A stretch of DNA of 64,000 bases, from positions 15,389,720-15,453,719 of the forward strand of contig OX457032.1 in the NCBI GenBank assembly GCA_949752745.1, written 5' to 3'. The stretch is from Protula sp. h YS-2021. Its lineage: Eukaryota; Annelida; Polychaeta; Sabellida; Serpulidae. Positions 39,380 through 51,117 of this stretch are shown here, one piece after another. The translations under genes were made by a program, and so were the position numbers. The notes beneath the pieces are model-generated. The model did not search any database. It was not told where the DNA came from and was given only the letters and a program-made list of their open reading frames with translations. Positions within the stretch are counted from its first letter, which is position 1. Every line of letters begins with the position of its first letter.

Positions 39380-40620
39380 ATACGCCACAAAAGTTTTTTG
39401 GTTGCGCCCTTTGTTCGAAGGTTTCTGACCTCGACTATTCGCGTAATCAGCACCAGAAGGCGAAGCATGATTCTGTAATCCTATCTGGAGTCACTCCACA
39501 ATTTTCGACCAATCTTAGAAATTCGTCGTAAAGATCTTGGGTAACTGCATGAAGGCTGGTTCGGCATAGGGGAGCTTCACTTGTCTGAAAATATATTTTC
39601 ACCATTCAAACCTCTTTGGTATCGAATACCAACACCTTAACAGTCCCGGTTTTTGTTACTAAAGCAGTTTCCTTAACCAAGAATCAGCTCGCTCCCAAAT
39701 TTTCTACAGCTGAGTTGCCTCTTGTTGCCAAGATAACTACTATGGCAAAGCATACTTGTAGCAAATGTACCTTTCAGGCGGCAGATGAACAACTAGTGGT
39801 TAAGTTCATAAAGTATACTCACAATGCAAAGTCGGCCGCGCTTATTTGTAACATTTGTGATCACCATGCTATTACATCAGAGAAATGTTCGCCAATGTGC
39901 GTAAAAAACACACTAACTCCCAAGGGGCACCTTATTTGTCAAAATGTGCCTTCGTAAATTTTCCTTATTTTGAAGTCTTTTTGTTAGATCTATTTGTTTA
40001 CAGCCTTCAGATTGAAATGGTGCAATTGTTCTGAGGGCCCTATCTTAGGTGATTCTTCCGACTGGCTGCCTGAAGATGTTCTGCAAATTCCATCTTTGGA
40101 AATAAAGCAGCAAGAAGTTAAAAAGTCTGGGGACCAACAGATAAGAGATTTAACATCGGGGACAACTGATAGGGATGATGATCTTATCTGCGAAGTTAAC
40201 CCTGATAGTGAAAATTGGCGTCGAACGAGAAATATTTGAATTTTGTTTGCTTTCCAGATTCAAAAGTTTAAAAACAAATACAAGAAGTTTTTTTTACCCT
40301 CTCGAAGCTTTGGAAAAATCTGTTCTTGGTTTTTCGATTAAAGAAACGCCATTCAAGACAGGGGAGAAGAGTGATAATTCAGCTGTCAAGTCAGGGAAGA
40401 ATAGACGAAAAAAGTTGTCAGACAAAAACATGAAAAGGTAACAGGTGACCAGCTGAACAGCCCGATGTAGCACTACGAAAAATAAAACAATTGTTCGAAA
40501 CATTTAACCTGTCAATTGGATGTGATATGTCGGAAGATGAATTTTTGGATGAAAATATTAATTTAGATTTGATATAAATATGATCGACGGTGAGACAGAG
40601 CAACTGCTTCAGAACGAAGA
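39380..40620 (+). pseudogene. Uncharacterised zinc-finger-like remnant
   Basis: Around 39385-39480 a C2H2-like string is readable (CALCSKVSDLDYSRNQH, then QKAKH). In 39616-39957 there are further Cys pairs (HTCSKCTF, ALICNICDHHA, CSPMC). The ORF at 39994-40239 is acidic with no motif. The pieces lie in different frames with a stop between them. They could be a spliced gene or decayed coding sequence from a mobile element; I do not recognise the family. Confidence 0.35.
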
Positions 40621-40879
40621 TTAAATAGTTTCGTGCTTAAACAAAAACACAATAAAACCTGTCGTCTGCACCAACTGAGTGGATGTAGAGTGTGTTTGAA
40701 TGATTGTTTTGGCGCGGCTGATTAGTTTTGGCCAGCAAACTAGGTCCTGAATTAGTTTGACGTGCGCATGTGATCCAGGAGAAAAACCTTGTGGAGCTGT
40801 GAGAACACAGGACATTTTCTGATCCTGAAGTGCTTAAATATTCCACACCGTAAGGATCTTTTCTTGGACCTTGCCTTTA

Positions 40880-41916
40880 CAATGACTACACAAAACCCCT
40901 TGGAAATTTGATTCGTTTTCTACATTTATCGCTAAAGCCGATGATTCACAACTGTCGAAAAGCGTAAATCTGAATAGCACCAACGAGCAATCACAAGCAG
41001 CTAAGCAGCTTGTAAATGGGATATAACATATAGCTAGCTAGATGTGCACAAACAAGATAAAGCTTAATCCCGAAAAAAACAGAGTTTGTTGTGTTTTCTA
41101 TTTCTAAGAAACAGAACAAGCTCTGTGTCGATTTCCTAACCACAGACGGCGCTACGATTCCGAAGAGCAACGCCGTTCGTAATCCAGGAGTTCTGATGGA
41201 TTCGGCTCTAAGTTTAGATAACTATATTCTCGATCTTCGGAAACGGTGCTTCTATCATTTAAGAAAGATTTGGCAAATACGATCCTGTCTAAGTGAAGAA
41301 GCTACCAAATCCCTTGTCCAGGTGTTAGTGCTCTCAAGGCTGGAGTACTGCAATGGACTGATCGTGAACCTATCTGCTGCCGCAATAAGCTGCAACAAGT
41401 ACAAGATGCCTCTGCTCGATTAGTCAAACGAGTGCCTTCCCGTGACAAAAGTGCTAAGCTTATCCGTAGTGAGCTTCACTGGTTGCCCTTTAATGATCGG
41501 ATAGATTTCAAAATTTTAGTGTTGACATATAAAGCGCTAAACAATATGACACCACAGTATATCCAGAATATAGTTTCGCCATATGATCCAAATCGCACTC
41601 TGAAGTCAGCTGACAAGATCTTTTTGACTACACCTCATTTCAAAACAACCTACGGCAAACGCGCTTTCTCTCATACAGCACCCTCAGTGTACAATGACCT
41701 ACCAATGTCAATTAAACGTGCAAAAGACTTTGTTCGAGTTTAAAAAGACATTGGAAACATTCCTTTTCAAGAAGGCTTATAAAAATAACTTAAGATTTTA
41801 TATCAATAGACTGTTTTAGCGCTGTTGAACTGTACTTCAGTGGAACTGAATTTTTAACTCAGTTTGTAGCGCTCAGCGGCTTTGACCTAACTGAGCGCTT
41901 TATAAAAACTACATAA

Positions 41917-42005
<89 letters not shown>

Positions 42006-42020
42006 TAATAATAATAATTA
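40880..42020 (+). mobile_element. CR1/L2-like LINE 3' end with (ATA)n tail
   Basis: From about 40920 the frame reads AKADDSQLSKSVN, where the first residue of the RT F/YADD box is changed to Lys. It continues to KIKLNPEKTEFVVF-like sequence near 41050-41095. ORFs 41091-41423 and 41432-41743 follow, with SRLEYCNGL, LHWLPFNDRIDFKILVLTYK and YGKRAFSHTAPSVYNDLPMS. These are hallmarks of the CR1/L2 tail domain. One frameshift separates the two ORFs (about 41420). The 3' end has a short stem (GCGCTCAGCGG ... CTGAGCGC, about 41870-41900), then the tail. Confidence 0.85.
41916..42018 (+). repeat. (AAT)n microsatellite, LINE tail
   Basis: About 33 near-perfect ATA/AAT triplets immediately after the LINE 3' UTR, with a single AAC interruption near 42001. 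It probably expanded from the LINE's own tail. Confidence 0.95.
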
Positions 42021-42849
42021 TTAATTTCAGTTGCTTGTAGGCATTCTCAGTTTAATGAACCTTGCCGTATTTGGGATAGTTGTTGTAACATTTGATTTGG
42101 TGTACCGCTGTCAATCACAGTGATGGTTGACAAGTGACGGCCGTAGGGTAAATAAGGCCGTGATCCTTGATTTCGTGGAGCAGTTTTGGGCTCCGACCTT
42201 GTCTGTATATATATCATCTGTTTTACAAATAAAAGAAAGAACTTAATTTAAAGACTTTATTAACTTGCCGTTAATCTCAACTTTAACAGGATACAGACTA
42301 TTACATTGGAATGGACTATGTAATGTGCATTGAAACTAGTATTTTGACCTGGTGAAACAGTATGTGTACAATAAAGAGAATCCTGAGATTATTGTGGCTG
42401 CTTCTCACACTAAACATCCGTTCCATACGGTTACCACTAGAGTATTTAGTCAGTAAGCCGTCAGTAAAAAGTATCTTGCGTTGAAACGGTCTTCAGTATC
42501 CCATGATGTGCTTTATTGAAAGATCACATTCTGAAAGTTTGGCAAATGGGTTGATCTTCTGCATGCAACCACAAAACTTTGTAGGAACACCAACACCTTC
42601 TTCTACAAGCGCTTAGACAAGTGATATCTCCCACTCCCAGCTGGTCACAAACTTGTTAACAAAGTGGTCAAACCCAAAACATGTTAAAAGCGTCTGCTGC
42701 TTCACCATTCTCTGCTATGATGAGTCAGGATGATTCATAAGTGAGCAGAAGTGGAAATAGTTTAAATATTTTCTGACATTCTGGGTATGTTGCCACGATG
42801 ATAGAGCTGAAATTATTTTTACAGCAGTTGTACGTCTTGTTGTTTCCTT
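42021..42849. other. Unassigned stretch, possibly more of the minus-strand Polinton
   Basis: No ORF above 60 codons and no motif I can name. By position it would follow the integrase of the minus-strand Polinton fragment, where an ATPase gene is expected, but I could not see a Walker A motif. Confidence 0.35.
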
Positions 42850-43500
42850 CTTCCGCCTGTTGAACTTATTTGGCAATCAACTCCACTTTACAAGCAATCC
42901 GAGAAAACCCCTTTGTTCTATATTGTAAGACTTTTTCGGTCCGAGACAGATCCTCTATGCTCTTGATGACTCTCTGGACTGCTTATGAACTCTTTTTACA
43001 GAAATATCCATCAATAGGGGGGATCACCTTGAATTCTGTTTATGCCTGCATATTCAAATTACTCTTTTAAAACCGACGCGCACTTCTCATGTCAATTTTG
43101 CTTGATAATCTCTCCACAGTTTGTACCTCAAGTGAGTAAATACGCACTTTGTTGCCTATTTAACCTTGAACAGATTTTGTTTGTAAGGTTTCAGCGTATC
43201 TTTGTTTATAAATTTCCAAACTGTGACTTCATTCCTTTTGAAAATATGGACTGGTGCATGCCCATTCAGAGTGGAATGAGGTTTGTAATTGTAATTTTCA
43301 ACAAGGTTTTGTAGCACCTCACGAAACGTTTGATTCTTTGGGAAATAGTGGTACAACCTTCAATGTGCGCATGACACTTCTGCATAATTTAGTCTAATGT
43401 TTAGTCATGGAGGCGTCAATATTGTGTTTCTTTAAGAACATGTTTCATCTAACGTTGGATACATTCACTACTTTATTCAGAACGCAGCATGTGCTGTCTA
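42850..43500 (-). pseudogene. Polinton/Maverick integrase remnant (second, older copy)
   Basis: Minus-strand translation in mixed frames gives, in order, LRS-x-x-SSE-like debris near the second catalytic Asp, LKKHNIDASMTKH and VMRTLKVV. Then come LQNLVENYNYKPHSTLNGHA (43156-43356), NEVTVWKFI and the chromo-like LVKWS-x-LPNKFN (about 42860-42892). These match the plus-strand copy at 47.3-48.3 kb. It is heavily mutated, with several stops. Confidence 0.7.
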
Positions 43501-45989
43501 AATTTGATTGTAAAGGGTTAAATGACAGTGCCATATGATATATTTATCAAGAACTCTACTCATATATACTTACAAAAGACCTCAAATGCAATCAGCATTG
43601 TCAAAATATATTTTGTTATGGTGCAGATGTCACGTTGTCGTCTGCAGTAAAGACTGAATAATGAGGCACACAGGTGCCAGATAAGACTCTAAAAGCGTTT
43701 CCATGGGTTGGACTTAACTGATCCATACCAGTGTGGTTTCTTTTAAGCAACGTTTAGCAGAAGTGAATTTACGAATATAATCACTTTTACAAGTTCTATG
43801 TGAATTATTTCATTGTAAGGAATTAGCAAGCTCCATTCTCAGTATTCTACCAAGGGATGCATAATGATATTCCAAGTGTGACGGTTTGGTACGTCATTGT
43901 ATCCTGGAGAAAAAAAACAGGCTCGTTTATATTCAAGCACTTCGTATGCAAATGCGTTTCTTTAATAACTAATCCGATAGTTTGATAGTGCTTTCTTTTA
44001 TCACTCAAATGTCTTGTCCAGTGCCTATAGTGGTTTTTTGAGCACTTTTCTTAAAACCTTATAAGATAATATATCAGCTTGCTAAGATAATATATCAGCT
44101 TGTTCTGAAAACTTAGATAACAAATAAAATTTGAAATATTTCATAAATATCTATATTTCACCGCTTTGAAAAGGATTTATGCCTAATATGCATAGACGAT
44201 TTTTGCGTAGAGTTGTTCTGCAAAAACAAGACTTAGATTTTCCACAGTGGTGGATATTAAACGGTAGTTTCAAATTCTGAGCTCTATATGTAATGATTAA
44301 TGTCCTAAATTTTGCCATCTTAAATTTCAAAGCTTTTAGTTGAGCAAGTGACTCATTTGTGTGCAAAGAAATAAATTTGTTTTGGTAACTTTTTCAAGTT
44401 CAGCCTCGACAATGTGCAAAGAAAATATTTCTAATACGCTTCACATTTCTAAATACCATAAGGTTAATGTTAGAAACATTAAGTGGTTACTCTTTCACTG
44501 CAAACCAACTGCAAACTTTTCAACTCAATTGACATTCAGTCACCAAATCGTTTACAATTATCACCAGACCAAGATATTTAAGTTCCACCCACAAAGATTA
44601 GCAAGTTTCAGAAGTCCAAAATGTTGATTATTCTATTTATGTTTATTATAAAAAGGTTTGGAGCAGCGAGAGAGCCCTAAAGATAGATTTCTCAACGGTA
44701 TGGCCTTGAATATTGAATACTGGTCACCGTCCTGTGCTACATAGGGCAGCATTATGCTCAGCTGGTCAATTTGTGCCCAGTCTTCATATGTTGTGTTAGA
44801 TATGTTGTGTTTCGTAATATTGTTCGTCTGTCTGTTCAGCCAGTTTGTCACCTAAACCATGTTCAGACATGCGAATAATGTACCTTAGCAAGCATTTTCT
44901 ATGGGATTTGCTCATTTCATGTTGGTACAGTAGATAAAGATTTTTTCTGTCACCAAATCATTCTGCTGAGCTGACCTTAGTATGAGTATTTTTGCTAAAT
45001 AATTTGCAAACGTAGGAAAAAAACTTCACCTAAAGACCGCCCATTGCCGTGTTGTTTCTACACGATGTGGAGTAGAACGTGTGAATACACTGTTTGTGCA
45101 GTAACGCTTTGAAAATATCGCTCAGATTTCGTATACGGTCATCAATAATGCTGGCATAGCTCCGAGCCATCTGTATCCAGTGTCTAATATCGCCTTCGAA
45201 AAAATTACCCCATAGGGTCATTTTCACATTATTATCTAGCCAATCATTGCGTTCCTAGCATTCTACGCCAGCTACGCCACGAATTTTATTTGCATTTGTG
45301 TCAGAATAACTACAAGTTTTCTGATCAGGCTGATTTGTAACATTATCCTTATTTCCACTCCCATATTCAACCGTTTTATGTTTAAAAAACTGAATCAGTT
45401 TTTTTCCTTCCTGAATTTCTTCATTTTTTTGTTTTTGAGTTTCATTTAATTTATTTTCTTGTTTTCATCTTTGCACTGATATTGTCAAAATTTTTGCTTG
45501 AAAATAAGCACATAGTGCTCTTTTATTGCAGTTCAGATAAGGTAGCTTAGAATGTGCGATACTTGTGGCTGGTGAGTCATAAATAACCTTTGCCCTAGCA
45601 CTGCTACGTGTGTGCATAACATACTTTTCACTGCTGACTGAAAATGAATAATCTGTAGTGCATCAGCGCCGGTTTTAACTGCTTTAGATCTAGTACAAAA
45701 TATTGGCGTGTGAAGCTCGTAGGTCCTCCTACCCTCTCACAGCGTGCAAATCCTAGGCGCCAGCTTTGTATAGCCTATATGGAAATACTGCACCAATATC
45801 AGATTCTGCACAACTGGCCCGTTCTTTCTAGATAGAGTGGCCCATTGCCACTCATTGTGGTGGTTCAGTGGGATTTGAGTAGGGGTAGGGGTCTGTTTGC
45901 CATGGTCTGTTCTGTATAATATATCCAGAAAAGACAGTCTGTTCTGTATAGGGTTGGTATAAATGATAGAAAAAAACTGCAAACTGTGT
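43501..45989. other. Intervening region, unrecognised minus-strand ORFs
   Basis: Minus ORFs at 44633-44851 (72 residues) and 45030-45227 (65 residues, with GDIRHWIQMARSYASIIDDR) look like real protein in composition and may belong to one broken gene, but I do not know the family. The left end of the plus-strand Polinton should lie in this stretch; no terminal inverted repeat was identified. Confidence 0.35.
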
Positions 45990-46720
45990 GAATCTGACAA
46001 TTTTTGCGGCAAGTGTGAAGTACTTAAAGTCTATGAGACAAAATAGAAGCACATTTACTGTTCAGACGTACATAGGACCTGTACCAAAAATGGAGTTGTG
46101 TTTTAAAAGGGCTTATGTTGACTTTATGATTGCTAAACTTGCTTGTCACGGAACTGCAGACTATCAGCTTTACCATTGAGACTCTTTTTGGGACGTTGTA
46201 CCCCACACTCTCGATGTGACTGAACTACATACAACGTTTATTGAACATTGTTATCAGGCTGGAATAAAGGATGCAGAGGACTATGACTTTGATTCTGCAC
46301 TCTACTTTGCCCGCACTGATGTAGGAGTGTACTCTCGAATGGTTGATTATTCAAGGGATTGCTGTAAAGATAAAACTGAAAGTACATCAAGTCAACAGTT
46401 CTACACAGATAAGGTAAGATTTAAAAAACCTTTTTAACATATTTTTTAACTTAGTCATTTGAATGTTTAAGACAGAGTTGTTTTAAAGTGAATAAAGAGA
46501 AAAATGATGGAAGACATGACAGAAATTTTAAAAGAAGCTATAGAAGCATGTTTTCCTACAAAGAAACAAAAGTCTAATGCAGTGCACATCGGTGGAAGAA
46601 AAGTCTTGGTGAACAACAGGACATTGTCAAACCTCCAAAAATGCAACCAGACAACATGGGAAATGTTTTATTATTTGATGGTAAAAAGGATGTTTTTTTT
46701 TCAAACCTGTTTCTAACAAG
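45990..46720 (+). pseudogene. Uncharacterised coding remnant upstream of the Polinton integrase
   Basis: Three consecutive plus ORFs (45988-46179, 46216-46437, 46504-46716) read like one broken protein. Segments include PKMELCFKRAYVDFMIAKLA, DVTELHTTFIEHCYQAGIKD and EDYDFDSALYFARTDVGVYS. There is a stop at about 46177 in otherwise continuous-looking sequence. It is Asp/Tyr-rich and has no membrane segment. It may be an accessory gene of the Polinton or a host gene fragment. I do not recognise it. Confidence 0.4.
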
Positions 46721-47283
46721 AATCAAAAAGTAAGGACATAGTTCAACTAGAGTGAAACGTTAGGTCAAAATGAGAAAGCAGTTTTTCATAACCGTCACGA
46801 TATTGTTTCAGATATTGTTTCATGCAGAAATGGATATGAAGCAAAACGTATAGGTAAGGTAATAAAGCTATGTTCCTTGTGGCACACAGTGAAGATAAGC
46901 AAACTGCTTACATGTTTTATATGTAAAATTAAACCAGTGTGCATTATTTCGCATAAAGTTAAAACACTGTTAAGATAAGACCTTAGTTGAAGCAACTTAT
47001 GATAAATGGTGGGGAGGTGGTGTCAAACAATTATCATCTCCATCATATCCTGGCAAGAATATAATGGGAAAGTTGCTAAAAAAGTTTAAAAAGCTAAAAA
47101 AAGCTCTGTTTACTCGGATATTTGCTTTAGAGCATATATATATATATCAAGAACGAATTATACTTGAAGGATAATCGAATGTTTGAAGAGGGTGAATGTT
47201 GAGGTTGTAATACACAGCATAATCTTTTAACTGCTACTCTGAATTGTAAATGTATTAGTTAGGATATTCATAGTTGCATATAA

Positions 47284-48271
47284 ATGACAGTTTTCTTATG
47301 TGAATGGTTGGTTTCATTTCGAGTTAAGATGGTTACGTGGAAAGACTACTTAACCAATACTTACTCTCATAAATTATACAAACTGCTGAAACAAAACAAG
47401 CACTTTGTAGCATATTTCAAAATAAAAACTTGGCTACAAGACCAGGATGCTTTCAGTTTACGTCAACCAGTGAAATACAAATTTCAAAGACAACGCATCA
47501 TTACCCGTGGTATTGATGATATGTGGGAAGTGGACATGGCAGATGTGACCAACATTGCAGAACACAATGAAGGAAATCACTTTCTACTGTTCCAAGAAGC
47601 AAAAAGAAGACCTAGAACACTGAGGTCAGATAATGGCACAGAATTTAAGAATAGATGGTTAAAGCAATTTCTAAAGAAAGAAGGTATTCATGCATATACT
47701 ACCAAGAATGAGACTAAAGCTAACTTTATTGAAAGAGTCTTACGTACTCTCAAAGGAATGATGTATCGCCATTTTCTACATCGGCAAACGTATCGCTATA
47801 CAGATGTCTTACAAGACTTAGTCTACAATTATAATCATAGACCTCATGGATACCATAGTTATGCACCGGTATAAATTACCAAGAAGATTGAATCCAAAGT
47901 GTGGAAACACATGTATATTGATAAATTGAAATCAACGGAAAAACCAAAACCCTTGAAGGTTAACATCGGTCTTCATGTTCGCATTTCACACATGAAATAT
48001 GTATTGCAAAGAAATTCACATAAAGTGGGCACAAGAAGTGTTCATTGTCACACATCGTCGTAAGATGCAAGGAATATATTTGTGTCGTGTCAAAGACTTC
48101 TTCGATGAAAATATTGATGGTCATTTCTATGAAGAAGAATTACAATCTGCTACAAAAGACGTTCAATCCGTGTATAAAATTGAAAAAAATTTTGAAGACA
48201 CGGAAAAACGAGGTGTGAAAGAATTACTTGTCAAGTGGTTACGTTGGCCAAAAAATTTAATAGTTGGGTAA
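47284..48271 (+). pseudogene. Polinton retroviral-type integrase
   Basis: It inserts Polinton DNA into the host genome. The core reads GIDDMWEVDMADV (first catalytic Asp, about 47512-47550), TLRSDNGTEFKNRWL (second Asp, about 47625-47670) and NETKANFIERVLRTLKGMM (catalytic Glu, about 47707-47763). Then comes LQDLVYNYNHRPHGYHSYAP. After a stop and frameshift at 47874 a C-terminal region follows, with HFYEEEL and a chromo-like KELLVKWLRWPK (48214-48252). Between GNHFLL and FQEAKRRPRT about 28 residues usual in this family are missing, though the three acidic residues remain. Confidence 0.87.
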
Positions 48272-48293
48272 AGGTATCTGATATTCAAGCGCG

Positions 48294-48930
48294 ATGAAAC
48301 ATCCGTTGACATGTCTGGTTTCTGGACCAACAGGTAGTGGAAAATCATCTCTTGTGAAAGCGCTTATTGGACAAAAACCATTTCCTAAAAATATTTTATG
48401 GCTTTATGCTGCGGATCAGCCCTTGTACAAAGGCATGAAAGGAGTAACATTTCATCAAGGTATTCCAGAGGATATTGGAAAGCATTTCAATCCAAAACAG
48501 AATAACTCATTACTGATGATCTCATGATCAAATACCATAGTGATGAACGCAGGACCAGACTGTTTAGTGTTCGAAGTAGTCATAAAAATGTAAGATTATT
48601 TTCATTGTACACAATCTGTTTCGTCGAGGAAAGGAAATGCGTAATATTAGTTTAAACACACATTACATTATTCTCTTTGAAAATCCAAGAGATAGTCAAC
48701 AGATCAGCACAATGGCTCGGCAAATGTATCCAAGAAAATCTCAGTTTCTCATTGAGGCATTTCAAGATGCTACAAGCAAACCTCATGGTTATTTATTTAT
48801 TGTTTTAAAACCAAAGACAGAAGAGCAGTTACATATTTGCACAGGAATTCTACCAAGTGATACACATTACGTTTATATTAATAATATTATTAATATTATA
48901 TTAAGAAGAATTACAAGAGTTTAGTATTGA
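48294..48930 (+). pseudogene. Polinton FtsK/HerA-type packaging ATPase
   Basis: It is thought to pump DNA into capsids. It starts MKHPLTCLVSGPTGSGKSSL, with the Walker A loop at residues 10-17, and reaches LLMISDDLM (Walker B-like, about 48512-48535), where a frameshift falls. It resumes at 48637: MRNISLNTHYIILFENPRDS, then ARQMYPRKSQFL and DATSKPHGYLFI, all standard for Polinton ATPases. It lies about 20 bases after the integrase C-terminus. Two frame breaks make it inactive. Confidence 0.87.
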
Positions 48931-48939
48931 ACGCCACAA

Positions 48940-49970
48940 ATTCGAATTCGAACAATTCGAACAAATCAACTATTTCTTCATTCATTAGCAGGTAGCATTG
49001 CGAAACGACGTAAATCCTTCTTGAAGCAAGCAACAAAAGATGAATTAGCCAGTTTGTTTGAAATATGTTTGACTTTATAGCATGGGCACTTACCATTGAA
49101 GCCACATAGGTATACAAAATTAAAACGTGAGCAACAAACTATTCGACAACTTGCTGATAAGAAAATTTTCCTCAAGCATAGAAATAAATTAATGAAACAG
49201 GTCATCAATCAGGTGGATTTATTGGAACAATGCAGGAATTGCACTTCCATTAGCAGGTCAACTGTTATTGAAAAAAATGAAGCATGCAATAAAAATGGTT
49301 CTTCTTGCTGAATCAGAATATAGAAAATTATTATCAAGTCAACCTTCTAATGATGGTATCAAAGCTAAAGTGAAAAAAATTAAAAAAGAAGCAAAATCTT
49401 GAAACTGCTACAGAAATGATACAACTTCTTGGCCGTCATTTACGAATAATTCAATCACAGCCACAAAAGTTTTCTGCAGTAGCTGCTACAGAAAAGTCAG
49501 AAAAATTAACATTTCTAAACCATTTTCAACCAATTTATCATGTGAAAGTAACACAACTTCTGGCAGAACTTAAGAAACATGTTACAAAATGGACAGATAA
49601 TAATGAGCTTGCGTTGAAACTGGAAATGAAATTAAAAATTCCAACATCATTGATTTCCTAACAGAAGCATTGGTTGTTACAAAATTGACTTCTTTTATCA
49701 ATATCTTTTATCTTTTATCAATCAAACGGCAAGAACACGGCGTTGGAATCAGTTGATTCAGAAAATTGTAGATGCTAATATTCCAAAAACTGTTTTAAGC
49801 ATTTTCCAGAAGGATGGGAATATTTTTTAACATGGCTTAAAGAGTTATGTTGTTGCCAAGAAAATGAAAATAAAACTAAAACTCATATTCCTGTAAAAAT
49901 AAGGTGTCCAACTGCTTGTTGTGAAGGAGAAGTGATAGACAGCAACACTGTGGACCATGCACGCAGTGTG
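48940..49970 (+). pseudogene. Polinton conserved ORF(s) of unknown function
   Basis: Broken frames read, in order, a segment before LFEIC-like debris, PHRYTKLKREQQTIRQLADK (49099-49158), a GGFIGT motif and LAGQLLLKKMKHA-like debris (about 49215-49300). Next is a Lys-rich tail. ORF 49416-49661 follows, with MIQLLGRHLRIIQSQ and VTQLLAELKKHVTKWTDNNE. An EGWEYFLTWLKEL segment lies near 49813-49855. Small basic proteins with an R/K-rich body and a Gly-hydrophobic end are common at this place in Polintons. Their role is not settled. Confidence 0.5.
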
Positions 49971-50044
49971 AACGGTGCGCGCCATGCACAAAGTAATGTA
50001 TATACGCATCAAGTCCATCAACACACATATACTATTTAGTCATC

Positions 50045-50779
50045 ATGGAGTCAACAAGTTTTTACATTACTTTGTCCAGTAATGCCAACATGAACTATTA
50101 ACCACTAATAAAGCCTCTAATTATCAACTTCGTTTGCCTCGTACATTATATTTGAAAGGAAAATATGAAGTGGCCTTAGCTGAAATTCAGTATGCACATA
50201 CATGGACGACAGTGAGAAAAGGATTGGATTATCCTATTCACCAACGACAACAACCACTTGTAGATGCCGTCTATGGACCAGTCACCATTCCTTATGGCTG
50301 CTATAGATCCATATCTGAAATATGTACTGCAGTGAATGAAGAAGTGGGCAATGCTATTGCAACTGAACTTAAACAACCTATCGAATAAAGTATGACATGT
50401 TTTTCTTTTTGTGAATTATAACTTTGAAGTTTAATTTTCCGCTGGATTAGCTGAGACTTTAGGATTTACGCCAGATAAATAGTATACTGAAACGTATATA
50501 TCTGAACATAAAGCAGATATGAAATAGGGATTTTATGCATTTTATGTGTGCTGCAGTATTTACGAGCCACAAGTTGTCGGAGATCATTATGTTCCTTCAC
50601 TACGTTCTGTTCCCATTCAAGGTCATGATGGTGATATTATTATGAAAACTTATGGAGAACCTCATTACGTACCTGGTTACTCATCAAAATTTGATCCGAT
50701 AGAAATCAATATTAAGGATGACACAGGTCATAATGTAACATTTCAAACTGGAAAAGTGATATGTAAACTTCATTTTTGA
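50045..50779 (+). pseudogene. Polinton penton (minor capsid) protein
   Basis: A single jelly-roll protein expected at capsid vertices. A start at 50045 gives MESTSFYITLSSNANMNYY before an early stop. ORF 50134-50388 follows, with GKYEVALAEIQYAHTWTTVR. After decayed sequence, ORF 50546-50779 has VVGDHYVPSLRSVPIQGHDG, EPHYVPGYS and FDPIEINIKDDTGHNVTFQ, ending KVICKLHF. The two blocks match the start and end of the Polinton penton family. It needs at least three frame repairs, so it is a pseudogene. Confidence 0.8.
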
Positions 50780-50812
50780 CAACAAAAAAAAACAATATAA
50801 AAGCATATAGAC

Positions 50813-51085
50813 ATGATCCATCAGCAAACCGCAACAATTTTCCTTCATCAAGTGGGTGGAGATTTACCAGGATTTAAAGATGTTTGTACACAATATGGAT
50901 ATGGTATTGGTTCGTTCTTTCTTCTCATTAAGACAGGGGATAAAAATGTTGCACCACATCCCAGGAAGGCTGCCAAGAATGTGGCTTAAGATGTGACTGG
51001 TCGTGTAGCTCATGAAGTTGTGAGTGCTATTGATAAACGAAGTATACCAAAGAAAGTTGTTAGAAGACGAAAGATAGGCAAATGA
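50813..51085 (+). pseudogene. Small basic Polinton protein between penton and capsid genes
   Basis: 90 codons from an ATG at 50813 to TGA at 51083, with one in-frame TAA at 50987. It reads GGDLPGFKDVCTQYGYGIGS, then a basic tail (RSIPKKVVRRRKIGK). A short protein with a G-x-G-I-G-S-F-F-like motif and a basic end sits at this position in many Polintons. A virion role is inferred only from position. Confidence 0.6.
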
Positions 51086-51117
51086 ACAATATCAAAAGAT
51101 ATATTTCGGAAATAAAA

